Positions 17,305 through 26,223 are shown, counted from the stretch's first letter. The stretch is DNA of 60,015 bases from Acrocarpospora phusangensis (GCF_016862995.1 NZ_BOOA01000053.1:1-60015), one strand, 5' to 3'. The notes: generated by a model from the letters alone, not told the origin. Numbers and translations: made by a program.

Positions 17305-18433
17305 CGCGCTTCCTGGTGGCCAGGACCGTCTGCCCGACCGCCTCCGCGCAGAGCGCCGCCACCACCGCCCAGGTCGGCAGCCACCCGGCCGCCGCGAGCA
17401 CCGCCAGCGGGATCACCACCCCGGGCAGCGCCCAGCGCAGCGCCCGCCGCATCGGAATCCCGAGCCGCATGCCCAGCCCCGCCAGCGTGGCCCGGTAGAT
17501 CGCGAGCCCGCCGCACAGCGTGATCGCCGCCCCGGTCGGCAGATGATGGGCGTGGTCCAGGATGGCCGTGCCGAGCCCGGCCGCCATCGCGATCAGCGCG
17601 GCCACCACGGGGAAGTGCCCGATGCCCATCACGTCCCTGACGCGCTGGTTCTCGCCCTCGTGCAGTTCGGCCTCCGCGGTGGCCGCGCCGAACTCGAAGT
17701 AGCTCCACCACAGGGCGGCGAAGAGCACGAACCCGAGCACCGCGATCAGCCACGCGCCCGGCGCCCAGGTGGCGTCCACCGCGTTCACCGAGGACACCAC
17801 CGACTCGCCCAGCACGATGATGACGAACAGGCCGACCCGTTCGACGATGTGGGCGACGTTGTAGTCCCTGACCTGGGAGCGCTGCGCGTACACCAGGACG
17901 GCCAGTTCGTAGCCGATCCCGGCCAGCCAGATCAGCGGGCGCATGCCTTCGGAGACCAGGAGCGAGGAGCCGAAGATGGCGATGCTGCCGCCGTTGAACA
18001 CGGTGATGCGGGTGAGGTTCCACTCGACCTCGCGGCGGCGGGCCAGCGGCAGCCAGAGCAGGAACAGCACCACCCGGGCCCCGGCGAAGCCGAGCACGTA
18101 GGCGGGGGCCCGCTCACCCAGCCCGTCCGGTACGGCCGCGCCCACCACGCCCAGGCAGAACATCGCGGCCAGCAGCAGGATCCTGGTCCTGGTGGCCCGG
18201 GTGCCGTCGCCGCCCGCCGTGTTGACGAACGCGGTGAACGACAGCCACGCCCACCAGGCCGGTAACAGCAGGACCAGGAACTCCCAGAACTCGTGCCAGC
18301 CGGGGTCGCCCTCCAGGTGGTGGGCGAGTTTGGCGATGGCCACCACGAAGACCAGGTCGAAGAAGAGCTCCAGCCAGCCGGGGCGGGAGGTCGCGCTCTC
18401 GGGGGTGCCGGGAGTGCCGGGGGTGACTGTCAC
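17279..18433 (-). CDS. Low-temperature-requirement A (LtrA) family membrane protein
   Basis: Polytopic membrane protein (384 residues, about ten or more hydrophobic segments) of the LtrA family, first named in Listeria for growth at low temperature; its biochemical activity is not known. Family hallmarks are the N-terminal WLELFFDLVFVVAIAKLAHH and the internal ERVGLFVIIVLGES. The GTG start overlaps the stop of the upstream PaaX-type gene by 4 bp (GTGA), so the two are translationally coupled. Confidence 0.87.
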   Translation of the reverse strand: MTVTPGTPGTPESATSRPGWLELFFDLVFVVAIAKLAHHLEGDPGWHEFWEFLVLLLPAWWAWLSFTAFVNTAGGDGTRATRTRILLLAAMFCLGVVGAAVPDGLGERAPAYVLGFAGARVVLFLLWLPLARRREVEWNLTRITVFNGGSIAIFGSSLLVSEGMRPLIWLAGIGYELAVLVYAQRSQVRDYNVAHIVERVGLFVIIVLGESVVSSVNAVDATWAPGAWLIAVLGFVLFAALWWSYFEFGAATAEAELHEGENQRVRDVMGIGHFPVVAALIAMAAGLGTAILDHAHHLPTGAAITLCGGLAIYRATLAGLGMRLGIPMRRALRWALPGVVIPLAVLAAAGWLPTWAVVAALCAEAVGQTVLATRKRVRLRTALS

Positions 18434-19203
18434 GGGTGGCCGTCCAGGTTGCGGTCGACGAACGCGGCCGCCCGGGGCAGCAGCCGCGCGGCCTCCTGAT
18501 CGAAGTAGGCCCGCGCCTTCTCCCCGGGCCAGCCGGGCGGCAACAGCGCGGGCGGCAGTCCCGGGTCGCGGAACAGGAAGTTGCGCCAGGTGTGTACCAG
18601 CCGGCTGCGGACCGCGTACACCAGCTCGTCGGTGGACTCGTCCGGCAGCGAGGCGACCAGGGTCATGGCCCCGGCCAGCCACTCCTCGTACGCCCGGCCG
18701 ATCGCGTCCAGGTCCCACGCCCTGGCCACCAGGTCGCGCGGATCTCCCTCCAGGACGGCTTCGAAACGGTCGGCCGTTACCCCCAGGGCGTCGAGTTCGG
18801 GCGAGGGCCTGGGACCGATCCAGGTCGTCTCCGAGAGGGGGGCGTAGCCCAGGAACGCGAGGTCGGCCCTGAGCCGTTCCCGGCGCGGGCGTTCCCTGAC
18901 GGGTTCCAGCACCAGCAGGTGCCAGCGGCCCGGCCAGGTGACCGTGGCCCCCCGGTAGATGCGCGCGGCGGTGCGGTCCAGGCGTCTGGCGCATTTCGGG
19001 GTGAGCGCGTAGCCGGGGCCCTGCGGCAGCCGTACGGGGTCCAGCCAGCCCTGTCGCACCATGCGGGAGATCGCGGTGCGGACGGCTGGGGCGGCGACGT
19101 CCAGCGGCGCGAGAAGCCGGACCAGGGCCGCGACCGAGGCGCGTCCGCCCCGCGTGCGCAGGTGGTCCCCGTAGAGATCGAAAAGCGCGGCTCGGGCGTT
19201 CAC
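18430..19203 (-). CDS. PaaX-family transcriptional regulator
   Basis: Cytoplasmic DNA-binding regulator of 257 residues with an N-terminal winged helix (VRTAISRMVRQGWLDP) and the PaaX C-terminal domain. PaaX of Enterobacteria represses phenylacetate degradation via phenylacetyl-CoA; no paa genes are present here, so another role is likely, possibly control of the coupled ltrA. The start chosen is the GTG giving NARAALFDLYGDHLR, the usual N terminus of the family; the frame is open to 19266. A 183-bp divergent gap separates it from the DUF3117 gene. Confidence 0.83.
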   Translation of the reverse strand: MNARAALFDLYGDHLRTRGGRASVAALVRLLAPLDVAAPAVRTAISRMVRQGWLDPVRLPQGPGYALTPKCARRLDRTAARIYRGATVTWPGRWHLLVLEPVRERPRRERLRADLAFLGYAPLSETTWIGPRPSPELDALGVTADRFEAVLEGDPRDLVARAWDLDAIGRAYEEWLAGAMTLVASLPDESTDELVYAVRSRLVHTWRNFLFRDPGLPPALLPPGWPGEKARAYFDQEAARLLPRAAAFVDRNLDGHP

Positions 19204-19386
19204 TCCACCAAGTGTGGGGTCAGGATCTGTCTCCGACAATGCATAGGTGGGCACGCTTTGATCCACAAATGAGCCCCGGGCATTACCCTATTGAGCTCGG
19301 AGGCGGGATAATAGGACATCACAGAAGACGTGAATGCGCCGACCACCTCCTCGGGGGCGGTCGACAACGCGGGAAGGGATACACGC

Positions 19387-19554
19387 ATGGCGGCGATGAA
19401 GCCGCGGACTGGTGACGGTCCGCTGGAGGTCACCAAGGAAGGCCGGGGCATTGTCATGCGGGTCCCGCTGGAGGGTGGTGGGCGGCTCGTCGTCGAACTG
19501 TCCGCGGACGAGGCCAGTGCCCTCGGCGACGCACTGAAGAACGTGGTCGGCTGA
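19387..19554 (+). CDS. DUF3117 small protein
   Basis: A 55-residue conserved actinobacterial protein (MKPRTGDGPLEVTKEGRGI... with a beta-rich end), orthologous in look to Rv1211. Function unknown. ATG at 19387 with GGGAAGGGA upstream. The position after tag agrees with the mycobacterial order. The 183-bp region upstream carries the divergent promoters; no clear boxes could be assigned. Confidence 0.9.
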   Translation: MAAMKPRTGDGPLEVTKEGRGIVMRVPLEGGGRLVVELSADEASALGDALKNVVG

Positions 19555-19665
19555 TCGGCCGTCCCTCCATCGATATCGGCCCTGGTGGCGGGTGCTTCCC
19601 GCGCCGGGGCCGCTCTGTTTCGGGCGAGAGCCCACCGTAAGCCCATGGAAAGTCCAGGAGTGTCC

Positions 19666-21033
19666 GTGCCCATCAACACCCGCCTGACCGTCGCGCCCCA
19701 CGCCGCCGCCGACGCCGAGTTCCTGGCGGTCCCGTTCGGCCCCGGCCTCGACCCCGCGATCGAGCTCCCCATCCCGTTGCCCGCCCTGCTCGCCCACTAC
19801 CAGGTGAAGGGCGAACCCGGCGAGGTCCTGGAGCTGCCGGTCCCGCACGGTGACGGCGTCCGGCGCATCCTGCTGTACGGCATCGGCGACGACCTGCGCA
19901 AGGCGGGCGCGGCCCTGGGCGGCCGGGCCAAGGGCCGTACCAGCCTGACCATCGTGCTGCCCCCGGACGGGGACCTGGCCAGTCTGGTGGAGAGCGCCCT
20001 GCTGGCCACGTACGGCTTCACCATCGGCGAGCCCAAGACCAAGGCCGTCGAGGAGATCGTGTTCGTCGGCGGCGACGCGGCCGCCATCCGGCGCGGGGCG
20101 GCCAGTGCCCGCGCCACCGCCATCGCCAGGGACCTGGTCAACACGCCCTCCTCCATCAAGACGCCCGGCTGGCTGGCCGCCCAGGCCGTGGAGATCGGCG
20201 CGGCGGCGGGCGTCACCGTCCGGGTGGACACCGAGCTGACCGCGTTCGGCGGCATCCGCGCGGTCGGGCAGGGCTCGGTCAACCCGCCCTGCCTGGTCGA
20301 GATGAGCTACCGCCCCGCGTCGTACGACCGGCACGTCGTGCTGGCCGGCAAGGGCATCACCTTCGACAGCGGCGGCCTCTCCCTCAAGACCTCCGAGGGC
20401 ATGAAGACCATGAAGACCGACATGGCGGGCGGCGCGGCCGTCATCGCCGCCATGGGCGCGCTGGCCGAGTTCGACGTCCCCGTCCGGGTCACCGGCCTGA
20501 TCGCCTGCGCCGAGAACGCCTTCTCCGGCTCCGCCCAGCGCCCCAGCGACGTCATCGTCCAGTACGGCGGGCGCACCGTGGAGGTCCTCAACACCGACGC
20601 GGAGGGCCGCCTGGTGCTGGCCGACGCGCTGGCCTACGCCGACGCGGAACTCGACCCGGACGCCCTGGTGGACATCGCCACCCTGACCGGCGCGGCCCGG
20701 GTGGCCCTCGGCAGCGGCATCGGCGCGCTGTACGCCAACGACGAGGACCTGGCCGCGCAGCTGCTGGCCGCGAGCGAGCGGACCGGCGACCGGCTGTGGC
20801 GCATGCCGCTCATCGACGACTACCTGAGCGACCTGGAGTCGGACGTGGCGGACCTGAGCAACGTGGACCGGCGCATGTCCGGCGCGGCCGGCTCGGTGGC
20901 GGCCGCGCTGTTCCTGCGCGAGTTCGTGGGCAAGCGGGCGTGGGCGCACCTGGACATCGCCGGCCCGGCCAGGGCGGAGAAGGGCGGGACCGGGTTCGGC
21001 GTGCGCATGCTGCTGGACTGGCTCAGCCGCTGA
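19666..21033 (+). CDS. pepA: Leucyl aminopeptidase (M17)
   Basis: Cytosolic dizinc aminopeptidase of 455 residues that trims N-terminal residues from peptides. Metal and active-site motifs are intact: GKGITFDSGGLSLK (first metal site Lys/Asp), TDMAGGAA, and NTDAEGRLVLADAL (metal-binding Asp/Glu and catalytic Arg). GTG at 19666 is chosen because AGGAG lies 5-6 nt before it; ATG at 19645 and GTG at 19660 are less well placed. Followed by an 11-bp triple repeat that spans the stop and by a bidirectional terminator. Confidence 0.93.
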   Translation: MPINTRLTVAPHAAADAEFLAVPFGPGLDPAIELPIPLPALLAHYQVKGEPGEVLELPVPHGDGVRRILLYGIGDDLRKAGAALGGRAKGRTSLTIVLPPDGDLASLVESALLATYGFTIGEPKTKAVEEIVFVGGDAAAIRRGAASARATAIARDLVNTPSSIKTPGWLAAQAVEIGAAAGVTVRVDTELTAFGGIRAVGQGSVNPPCLVEMSYRPASYDRHVVLAGKGITFDSGGLSLKTSEGMKTMKTDMAGGAAVIAAMGALAEFDVPVRVTGLIACAENAFSGSAQRPSDVIVQYGGRTVEVLNTDAEGRLVLADALAYADAELDPDALVDIATLTGAARVALGSGIGALYANDEDLAAQLLAASERTGDRLWRMPLIDDYLSDLESDVADLSNVDRRMSGAAGSVAAALFLREFVGKRAWAHLDIAGPARAEKGGTGFGVRMLLDWLSR

Positions 21034-21060
21034 GGAGTCGCTGAGGAGCCGCTGAGGACG
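21028..21060. repeat. Three 11-bp tandem repeats over the pepA stop codon
   Basis: Three successive units of CGCTGAGGAG plus one base. Each carries TGA, and the 11-bp period puts stops in all three forward frames. The first TGA is the pepA stop. Confidence 0.7.
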
Positions 21061-21080
21061 GGCCCGGCGGATCCGGGCCC
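21060..21080. terminator. Bidirectional terminator between pepA and O-methyltransferase
   Basis: GGGCCCGG (21060-21067), 5-nt loop, CCGGGCCC (21073-21080), located between two convergent genes and 4 bp from the stop of the minus-strand gene. Confidence 0.65.
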
Positions 21081-21083
21081 TCG

Positions 21084-21710
21084 TCAGGACAGTTTGACCG
21101 CGGCCAGGAGGCCGTCGCCGAGCGGGAGCATCACGGGGCGGAGCCGTTCGTCGGAGCGGACCAGCTTGCCGAGCTCGCGGACGGCGACGGTGTCCGGGTC
21201 GCGCTGGGTGGGGTCGGCCACCCGGTCGTGCCAGAGCGCGTTGTCGAAGGCGACGATGCCGCCCACCCGGAGCAGCCGGATGGCCTCGGCCAGGTAGTCG
21301 CCGTACTCCTGTTTGGCGGCGTCGCAGAAGACCAGGTCGTACCCGCCGTCGGCGAGGCGGGGCAGCACGTCCAGGGCGCGGCCGACGATGAGGCGGATCC
21401 GGCTGCCGGAGAAGCCTCCCTCGGCGAACGTCTGGCGGGCCATCCGCTGGTTCTCCGGTTCCACGTCCACACTCGTGAGGGTCCCGTCGGGCCGCATGCC
21501 GCGCAGCAGCCAGAGGCCCGAGACCCCGCACCCGGTGCCGATCTCCACCACGGCCCTGGCGTTGATCGCGGTCGCCAGGAAGCTCAGCGCGGCCCCGCCA
21601 CCAGGAAGGATGGGGGGCGCGCCCACCTCCGTGCCCCGCTGCCGCGCGGATCGCAGCACCTCGTCCTCGGGGACGAAATCCTCCGCATGAGCCAGGCTCG
21701 CCGTATTCAT
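21084..21710 (-). CDS. O-methyltransferase (COMT-like, family 3)
   Basis: SAM-dependent O-methyltransferase of 208 residues, of the metal-dependent catechol/caffeoyl-CoA type. Seen: EIGTGCGVSGLWLLRG (SAM loop), VDVEPENQRMA (SAM acidic), FCDAAKQEY and FDNALWHDRV (metal-binding Asp and Asp-Asn pair). Substrate unknown. ATG at 21710 has no clear ribosome site. It is divergent from sigE, as Rv1220c is from Rv1221; the 140-bp gap holds the sigE promoter. Confidence 0.88.
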   Translation of the reverse strand: MNTASLAHAEDFVPEDEVLRSARQRGTEVGAPPILPGGGAALSFLATAINARAVVEIGTGCGVSGLWLLRGMRPDGTLTSVDVEPENQRMARQTFAEGGFSGSRIRLIVGRALDVLPRLADGGYDLVFCDAAKQEYGDYLAEAIRLLRVGGIVAFDNALWHDRVADPTQRDPDTVAVRELGKLVRSDERLRPVMLPLGDGLLAAVKLS

Positions 21711-21742
21711 GGTTCTGAAGCGTAGGGGAGTAAGCCCCGAAC

Positions 21743-21769
21743 GGGAACTCACGCCACAACGAGGACGTT
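21743..21769 (+). promoter_or_regulatory. Putative ECF-type promoter of sigE
   Basis: GGGAAC (21743-21748) and CGTT (21766-21769) with a 17-nt spacer, 80 bp upstream of sigE. The pattern matches the GGAAC / CGTT boxes typical of ECF sigma promoters of the SigE class, which suggests autoregulation. Confidence 0.55.
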
Positions 21770-21850
21770 GCACGCTTTGAACGGTCTTTATTCTCGCGCC
21801 ATCAAGCAGCTGCCGCTCAGTAGGCGCGGCAATGAGAACAGAAGGGCACA

Positions 21851-22480
21851 ATGGGTGTAGCGACGGTCTTGGAGAAAGGGTTGCTGGTGGACGACGCCGA
21901 CCACCAGGCGGACACCTCGGTGTCCGACTGGACGCCTCCCAGCTGGGAGGAGGTCGTTCGCACGCACTCCGCGCGGGTATACCGGCTCGCGTACCGCCTG
22001 ACCGGGAACGTGCACGACGCCGAGGACCTGACCCAGGAGGTCTTCGTCCGGGTGTTCCGATCACTGTCCAGTTACACGCCTGGGACGTTCGAGGGCTGGC
22101 TGCACCGCATCACCACCAACCTGTTCCTGGACCAGGCGCGCCGCAAGCAGCGCATCCGGTTCGAAGGTCTGGCCGACGACGCCGCGGAGCGCTTACGCGG
22201 GCGCGAGCCGTCGCCGGCCCAGGCTTACGACGACGCCCACCTCGAACCCGACATCCAGGCCGCGCTCGACGCGCTGGCGCCGGAGTTCCGGGCCGCCGTC
22301 GTGCTCTGTGACATCGAAGGCCTGTCGTACGAGGAGATCGCCGCGACGCTCGGGGTGAAGCTCGGCACCGTCCGCAGCCGCATCCACCGGGCCCGCTCGC
22401 AGTTGCGTGAAGCCCTGGAGCACCGGGCGCCACGCGATGACCAGCTCCCCCCTTCGTCGTTCACCCGGGAGGGCAGATGA
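21851..22480 (+). CDS. sigE: ECF RNA polymerase sigma factor SigE
   Basis: Extracytoplasmic-function sigma factor of 209 residues, expected to direct transcription in cell-envelope stress. Region 2 (about 38-105) contains [17 protein letters not shown] and the -10-binding segment; region 4 (about 135-190) contains [20 protein letters not shown], the -35-recognition helix-turn-helix. ATG at 21851 with AGAAGGG upstream. Followed 46 bp later by its anti-sigma factor and then htrA and tatB, the conserved actinobacterial stress locus. Confidence 0.93.
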   Translation: MGVATVLEKGLLVDDADHQADTSVSDWTPPSWEEVVRTHSARVYRLAYRLTGNVHDAEDLTQEVFVRVFRSLSSYTPGTFEGWLHRITTNLFLDQARRKQRIRFEGLADDAAERLRGREPSPAQAYDDAHLEPDIQAALDALAPEFRAAVVLCDIEGLSYEEIAATLGVKLGTVRSRIHRARSQLREALEHRAPRDDQLPPSSFTREGR

Positions 22481-22526
22481 GCGGCTCGCGCGCCCGCTGC
22501 CCCCGACAGCATCACGAGGAGGGAGC

Positions 22527-23030
22527 ATGACGCATCTTGGAGAGCGCGTCTCCGCGCTGATCGACGGCGAACTCGGCCACAACGACCGGGAACGAGCCCT
22601 TGCCCACTTGACGTTCTGTGCCGAGTGCCGGGCGGAGGTGGAGGCGTTCCGCGCGCTCAAGAGCCGGCTTCGGCTGATGGATCCGCCGCCGGTTCCGGCG
22701 GATCTGACGATGTCGCTGATGCGCATGCCGGATCCGGGCCCGCCGAACCTGCGCGCGCTGCCGGGCATCTACAGCCTGGCTCCGGCGGACAACCGGCCGC
22801 GCCGCTCCGCCGGTTCGGCGGGCCCGGGGCGCACCAACCGGCGCATCGGCTACGTGGCGGTGGGCATGGCCTCCGCCGCCGTCGCTCTGGGGACGTTGTT
22901 CATGGTCAGCGGCGAGCCTCGCCCGGCCAGGCCCCCGGAGATGATGGTGCCCGCGCCCAACACCGCGCCGCCGTTCGGCCGGACCGAGCCGGTCGCCACT
23001 CCGACGCTGCGGCCGTCGCTTGCGCACTGA
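22527..23030 (+). CDS. rseA: Membrane anti-sigma factor with zinc-binding ZAS motif
   Basis: Regulator of 167 residues expected to hold SigE inactive at the membrane. The N-terminal ZAS domain has the HxxxCxxC motif (HLTFCAEC). A single membrane helix follows at about 111-131 (YVAVGMASAAVALGTLF), and a short Pro-rich extracytoplasmic tail ends the protein. ATG at 22527 with GAGGAGGGAG directly upstream. Release by proteolysis or redox, as in mycobacterial RseA, is an inference. Confidence 0.9.
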   Translation: MTHLGERVSALIDGELGHNDRERALAHLTFCAECRAEVEAFRALKSRLRLMDPPPVPADLTMSLMRMPDPGPPNLRALPGIYSLAPADNRPRRSAGSAGPGRTNRRIGYVAVGMASAAVALGTLFMVSGEPRPARPPEMMVPAPNTAPPFGRTEPVATPTLRPSLAH

Positions 23031-23073
23031 TGTCCTGATCGGGCGACTACCCTGCCGAATGTTGGGGATCGAG

Positions 23074-23110
23074 ACGGCATACGATTTCGCTTACATCAGT
23101 CGTATGCCGT
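23074..23110. promoter_or_regulatory. 11-bp perfect inverted repeat between rseA and htrA
   Basis: ACGGCATACGA (23074-23084) and TCGTATGCCGT (23100-23110) with a 15-nt loop, 55 bp upstream of the htrA start. There is no T run. Either an operator or a hairpin separating htrA from rseA expression. Confidence 0.6.
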
Positions 23111-23164
23111 TCGCCTGAGGATGGCACAAGGCCACCGCTGACTCGCGTGGGAGTGAAAGCAACG

Positions 23165-24595
23165 ATGACCGACGACACGCGTTCCTTCAACGCGTCGGAC
23201 CGGCCTGAGTTCCTTCCGGCGGAAGGACCCCACCCGGGCTGGGGCAGCCCTGGCGGGCCCACCCCGCAGTACCGGCAGCCGGGCACGCCGTACCAGGCGA
23301 GCAGCCAGTACCAGGACCCCTACCGGGACACCTACGCCGACCAGTACGGCCAGGAGCAGTACACCCAGGACCCGTACGGCCAGCCCCAGGGCCCGCCCCC
23401 GCCCGTCAACGCGTACGGCATGGGCCCCACCTGGGCGCCGCCGCCGGGCCCGCAGCGCCAGGAGGCGCCGGAGGGCAACCGCCGTACCGGTGTGCTGGCC
23501 CTGCTGGCCGTGGTGATCGCGCTCATCGCGGGCGCGGCCGGCAGCTACGGCACCTACCTGCTGTCCGGGTCGGGCTCCGGCGTGGACCCCGACTACGCGA
23601 TCCCGTCCGCGCCGGCCGGCACCACCGCCAGGCCGCCGGAGTCGGTCGCCGGAGTGGCCGCCAAGGTGCTGCCCAGCGTGGTCTCGCTGGAGGTGCGCGG
23701 CGGCAGCGAGTCGGGCACCGGCTCCGGCTTCCTGATCAGGGGCGGCTACATCGTCACCAACAACCACGTGGTGGCGGTGGCCTCCACCGGCGGCGAGATC
23801 CGGATCAAGTTCAGCAACCGCAGGTCCACCACGGCCAGGATCGTGGGCCGGGATCCCAACTCCGACATCGCGGTGGTGAAGCCGGAGGAGACCTTCGGCT
23901 CGCCCGAGGTGGCGCTGGGCAACTCCGACTCCATGGTGGTCGGCGACCCGGTCATCGCGATCGGCTCCCCGCTGGGGCTGACCGGCACGGTCACCACCGG
24001 CATCATCAGCTCGCTCAACCGGCCGGTGGAGGCGGGCGGCGAGAGCGGCCGGGACTCCGCGCTGATCAACGCCATCCAGACCGACGCCGCCATCAACCCC
24101 GGCAATTCGGGCGGCCCGCTGGTCAACGGCGCCGGCGAGGTGATAGGCGTCAACTCGGCCATCGCCACCCTGGGCGGCGGTTCCTCGCTGGGCGGGCAGA
24201 CCGGCAGCATCGGCCTCGGCTTCGCCATTCCGGTCAACCAGGTGCGCAGGATCGCGGAGGAGCTGATCTCCACGGGCTCCGCCCGTACCTCCCGGATCGG
24301 GATCAGCATCGACCAGCAGTACCAGGGGCAGGGCGTGCGGATCGCGGCGCAGGCCGAGCGGGGGATCGAGCCGGTCACGCCGGACGGGCCCGCCGACAAG
24401 GCCGGGCTGCGGCCCGGGGACGTGATCCTGGAGGTGGACGGCCAGCCGGTGAGCGACAGCCGCGAGCTGATCGTGACCATCCGCAGCAAGGCCCCCGGCG
24501 ACAAGGTCGTGTTCAAGTACCAGCGCGCGGGCGCCGATCGCACGACCACGGTGACGATCGGGGCCGCTCCGGCGCCGAGCGCGCAGCCTTCGTAG
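23165..24595 (+). CDS. htrA: HtrA/DegP-type membrane serine protease with PDZ domain
   Basis: Membrane-tethered extracytoplasmic quality-control protease (476 residues). A long Pro/Gln/Tyr-rich cytoplasmic N terminus (about 1-105) leads to one membrane helix (about 106-130), an S1C trypsin-like domain with the triad visible in TNNHVV (His), NSDIAVV (Asp) and GNSGGPL (Ser), and a PDZ domain (about 375-460, AGLRPGDVILEVDGQPV). ATG at 23165 chosen; GTG codons at 23147 and 23153 are alternatives. Part of the SigE stress locus and possibly involved in degrading anti-sigma or misfolded proteins. Confidence 0.92.
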   Translation: MTDDTRSFNASDRPEFLPAEGPHPGWGSPGGPTPQYRQPGTPYQASSQYQDPYRDTYADQYGQEQYTQDPYGQPQGPPPPVNAYGMGPTWAPPPGPQRQEAPEGNRRTGVLALLAVVIALIAGAAGSYGTYLLSGSGSGVDPDYAIPSAPAGTTARPPESVAGVAAKVLPSVVSLEVRGGSESGTGSGFLIRGGYIVTNNHVVAVASTGGEIRIKFSNRRSTTARIVGRDPNSDIAVVKPEETFGSPEVALGNSDSMVVGDPVIAIGSPLGLTGTVTTGIISSLNRPVEAGGESGRDSALINAIQTDAAINPGNSGGPLVNGAGEVIGVNSAIATLGGGSSLGGQTGSIGLGFAIPVNQVRRIAEELISTGSARTSRIGISIDQQYQGQGVRIAAQAERGIEPVTPDGPADKAGLRPGDVILEVDGQPVSDSRELIVTIRSKAPGDKVVFKYQRAGADRTTTVTIGAAPAPSAQPS

Positions 24596-24664
24596 CGGAC
24601 CGGCCGCGTGGGCATGCCGGTGGCGGCGTTAGTCTGAACCCATCGGTAGTGGAGGGAGATCGCC

Positions 24665-25015
24665 GTGTTCGGACTCGGCTGGCCGGAGATCGTGGCGTTG
24701 GTGGTGATCGCGCTGCTCGTCTTCGGTCCGGAGAAGCTGCCGCAGGCGGCCTCTCAGGCGGGGCGCACGCTGCGGCAGCTCCGGCAGATGGCCAACAACG
24801 CGCGCAGCGATCTGGAGGCGAACCTGGGGCCGGAGTTCAAGAACTTCGACCCGGCCGACCTGAACCCGAAGACGTTCGTCCGCAAGCACCTGCTGGAGGA
24901 CGTGGAGAACGACTGGAAGGACGAGGCGGCCCCGCCGCCGCCCGAGCCGCCGGTCCCGGCCTACGCGGAGCTGAGCGTCGGCGAGATCCCGCCGTACGAC
25001 AACGAGGCGACCTGA
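24665..25015 (+). CDS. tatB: Twin-arginine translocase subunit TatB
   Basis: Subunit of the Tat receptor complex that exports folded proteins. The 116-residue protein has the short N-terminal helix, the FGPEKLP hinge and an amphipathic helix (LPQAASQAGRTLRQLRQ), followed by an acidic, Pro-rich tail. GTG start at 24665 with GGAGGGAG upstream. It lies after htrA as in mycobacteria (Rv1223-Rv1224); tatA and tatC are not in this window. A strong terminator follows 8 bp later. Confidence 0.92.
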   Translation: MFGLGWPEIVALVVIALLVFGPEKLPQAASQAGRTLRQLRQMANNARSDLEANLGPEFKNFDPADLNPKTFVRKHLLEDVENDWKDEAAPPPPEPPVPAYAELSVGEIPPYDNEAT

Positions 25016-25022
25016 GAGCAAG

Positions 25023-25057
25023 AAGAAAGCCCGCCCGGGATCCGGGCGGGCTTTCTT
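25023..25057. terminator. Strong bidirectional terminator between tatB and mrp
   Basis: A perfect 16-bp stem (25023-25038 with 25042-25057) with a 3-nt loop; A-rich on one side and T-rich on the other, so it can stop both convergent transcripts. Confidence 0.92.
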
Positions 25058-25066
25058 GTGGGCGTC

Positions 25067-26206
25067 TCAGCGCTTGGTGGGGGTGAGGTCGAGCTTGCGG
25101 CCCTTGAGGCTGTTGGGCCGCTTGCTCAGGCCGGCCGCGATCCGGCGCAGCTCCACGGAGGCGGGCGCGTCGGGCTCGGTGAGCACGAGCGGCTTGCCCT
25201 CGTCGCCGCCCTCGCGCAGCCGGGTGTCGATCGGCACCTGGCCGAGCAGCGGCACCCGCGACCCGAGCGCCCGGGTCAGCGCGTCGGCCACGGTCTGGCC
25301 GCCGCCCTCGCCGAACACCGAGATGCGCTCGTCGCAGTGCGGGCAGGGCAGCCAGGACATGTTCTCGATGACGCCGGCCACCTGCTGGTGGGTCTGGGCG
25401 GCGATGGAGCCGGCCCGCTCGGCCACCTCGGCGGCGGCCTGCTGCGGCGTGGTGACGACCAGCAGCTCGGCGGTGGGCATGCGCTGCGCCACCGAGATGG
25501 CGATGTCGCCGGTGCCCGGGGGCAGGTCCATCAGCAGCACGTCCAGGTCGCCCCAGTAGACGTCGGCCAGGAACTGGTGCAGGGCCCGGTCCAGCATCGG
25601 GCCGCGCCACACCACGGCGCTGTTGCCCTCCGGCTTGAACATGCCCACCGAGATGACCTTGATGTCATGCGCCACCGGCGGCATGATCATGTCTTCCACC
25701 TTGGTGGGGCGCTCGCCCACGCCCAGCATGCGCGGCACGCTGTGGCCGTAGATGTCGGCGTCCAGCACGCCCACCTTGAGGCCGCTCGCCGACATGGCCG
25801 CGGCCAGGTTGACGGTCACCGAGGACTTGCCCACCCCGCCCTTGCCGCTGGCCACCGCGAAGACGCGGGTCAGCGAGCCGGGTTTGGCGAACGGGATCTC
25901 CTTCTCCGGGCCGCGGTCGCCGCGCAGCTTGGTCTGGAGGACCTTGCGCTGCTCGGTGCTCATCACGTCCATCTCGACGGCCACCCGGGAGACTCCGGAG
26001 ATCGCGGCGACGGCCGCGGTGACGTCCCGGGTGATGGTGTCCCGCATGGGACAGCCGGCGACGGTCAGGTAGATGCCCACGCGCACCGCGCCATCGGGGG
26101 CGATGTCGATGCTCTTCACCATGTCGAGCTCGGTGATCGGTCGGCGGATCTCGGGGTCGTTGACCGTGGCCAGCGCGGCCGTCACCAGTTCAGGGGTCGG
26201 TGCCAT
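25067..26206 (-). CDS. mrp: Mrp/NBP35-type iron-sulfur cluster carrier ATPase
   Basis: P-loop ATPase of the Mrp/ApbC family (379 residues) that carries and delivers Fe-S clusters. N-terminal MIP18 (DUF59) domain at about 5-80, then the deviant Walker A GKGGVGKSS at 121-129, and the cluster-binding CxxC pair C288 and C291 (CPHC). ATG start. Next upstream gene is a DUF1003 protein 17 bp away; the mrp/DUF1003/MgtE-like order is the one seen in Rv1229c-Rv1232c. Confidence 0.92.
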   Translation of the reverse strand: MAPTPELVTAALATVNDPEIRRPITELDMVKSIDIAPDGAVRVGIYLTVAGCPMRDTITRDVTAAVAAISGVSRVAVEMDVMSTEQRKVLQTKLRGDRGPEKEIPFAKPGSLTRVFAVASGKGGVGKSSVTVNLAAAMSASGLKVGVLDADIYGHSVPRMLGVGERPTKVEDMIMPPVAHDIKVISVGMFKPEGNSAVVWRGPMLDRALHQFLADVYWGDLDVLLMDLPPGTGDIAISVAQRMPTAELLVVTTPQQAAAEVAERAGSIAAQTHQQVAGVIENMSWLPCPHCDERISVFGEGGGQTVADALTRALGSRVPLLGQVPIDTRLREGGDEGKPLVLTEPDAPASVELRRIAAGLSKRPNSLKGRKLDLTPTKR

Positions 26207-26223
26207 ACGTTCATGCTACGAAC

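Noticed and set aside
19288-21759. An 823-codon minus-strand frame
   Set aside because: Covers DUF3117 and pepA on the opposite strand; composition is that of an antisense shadow.
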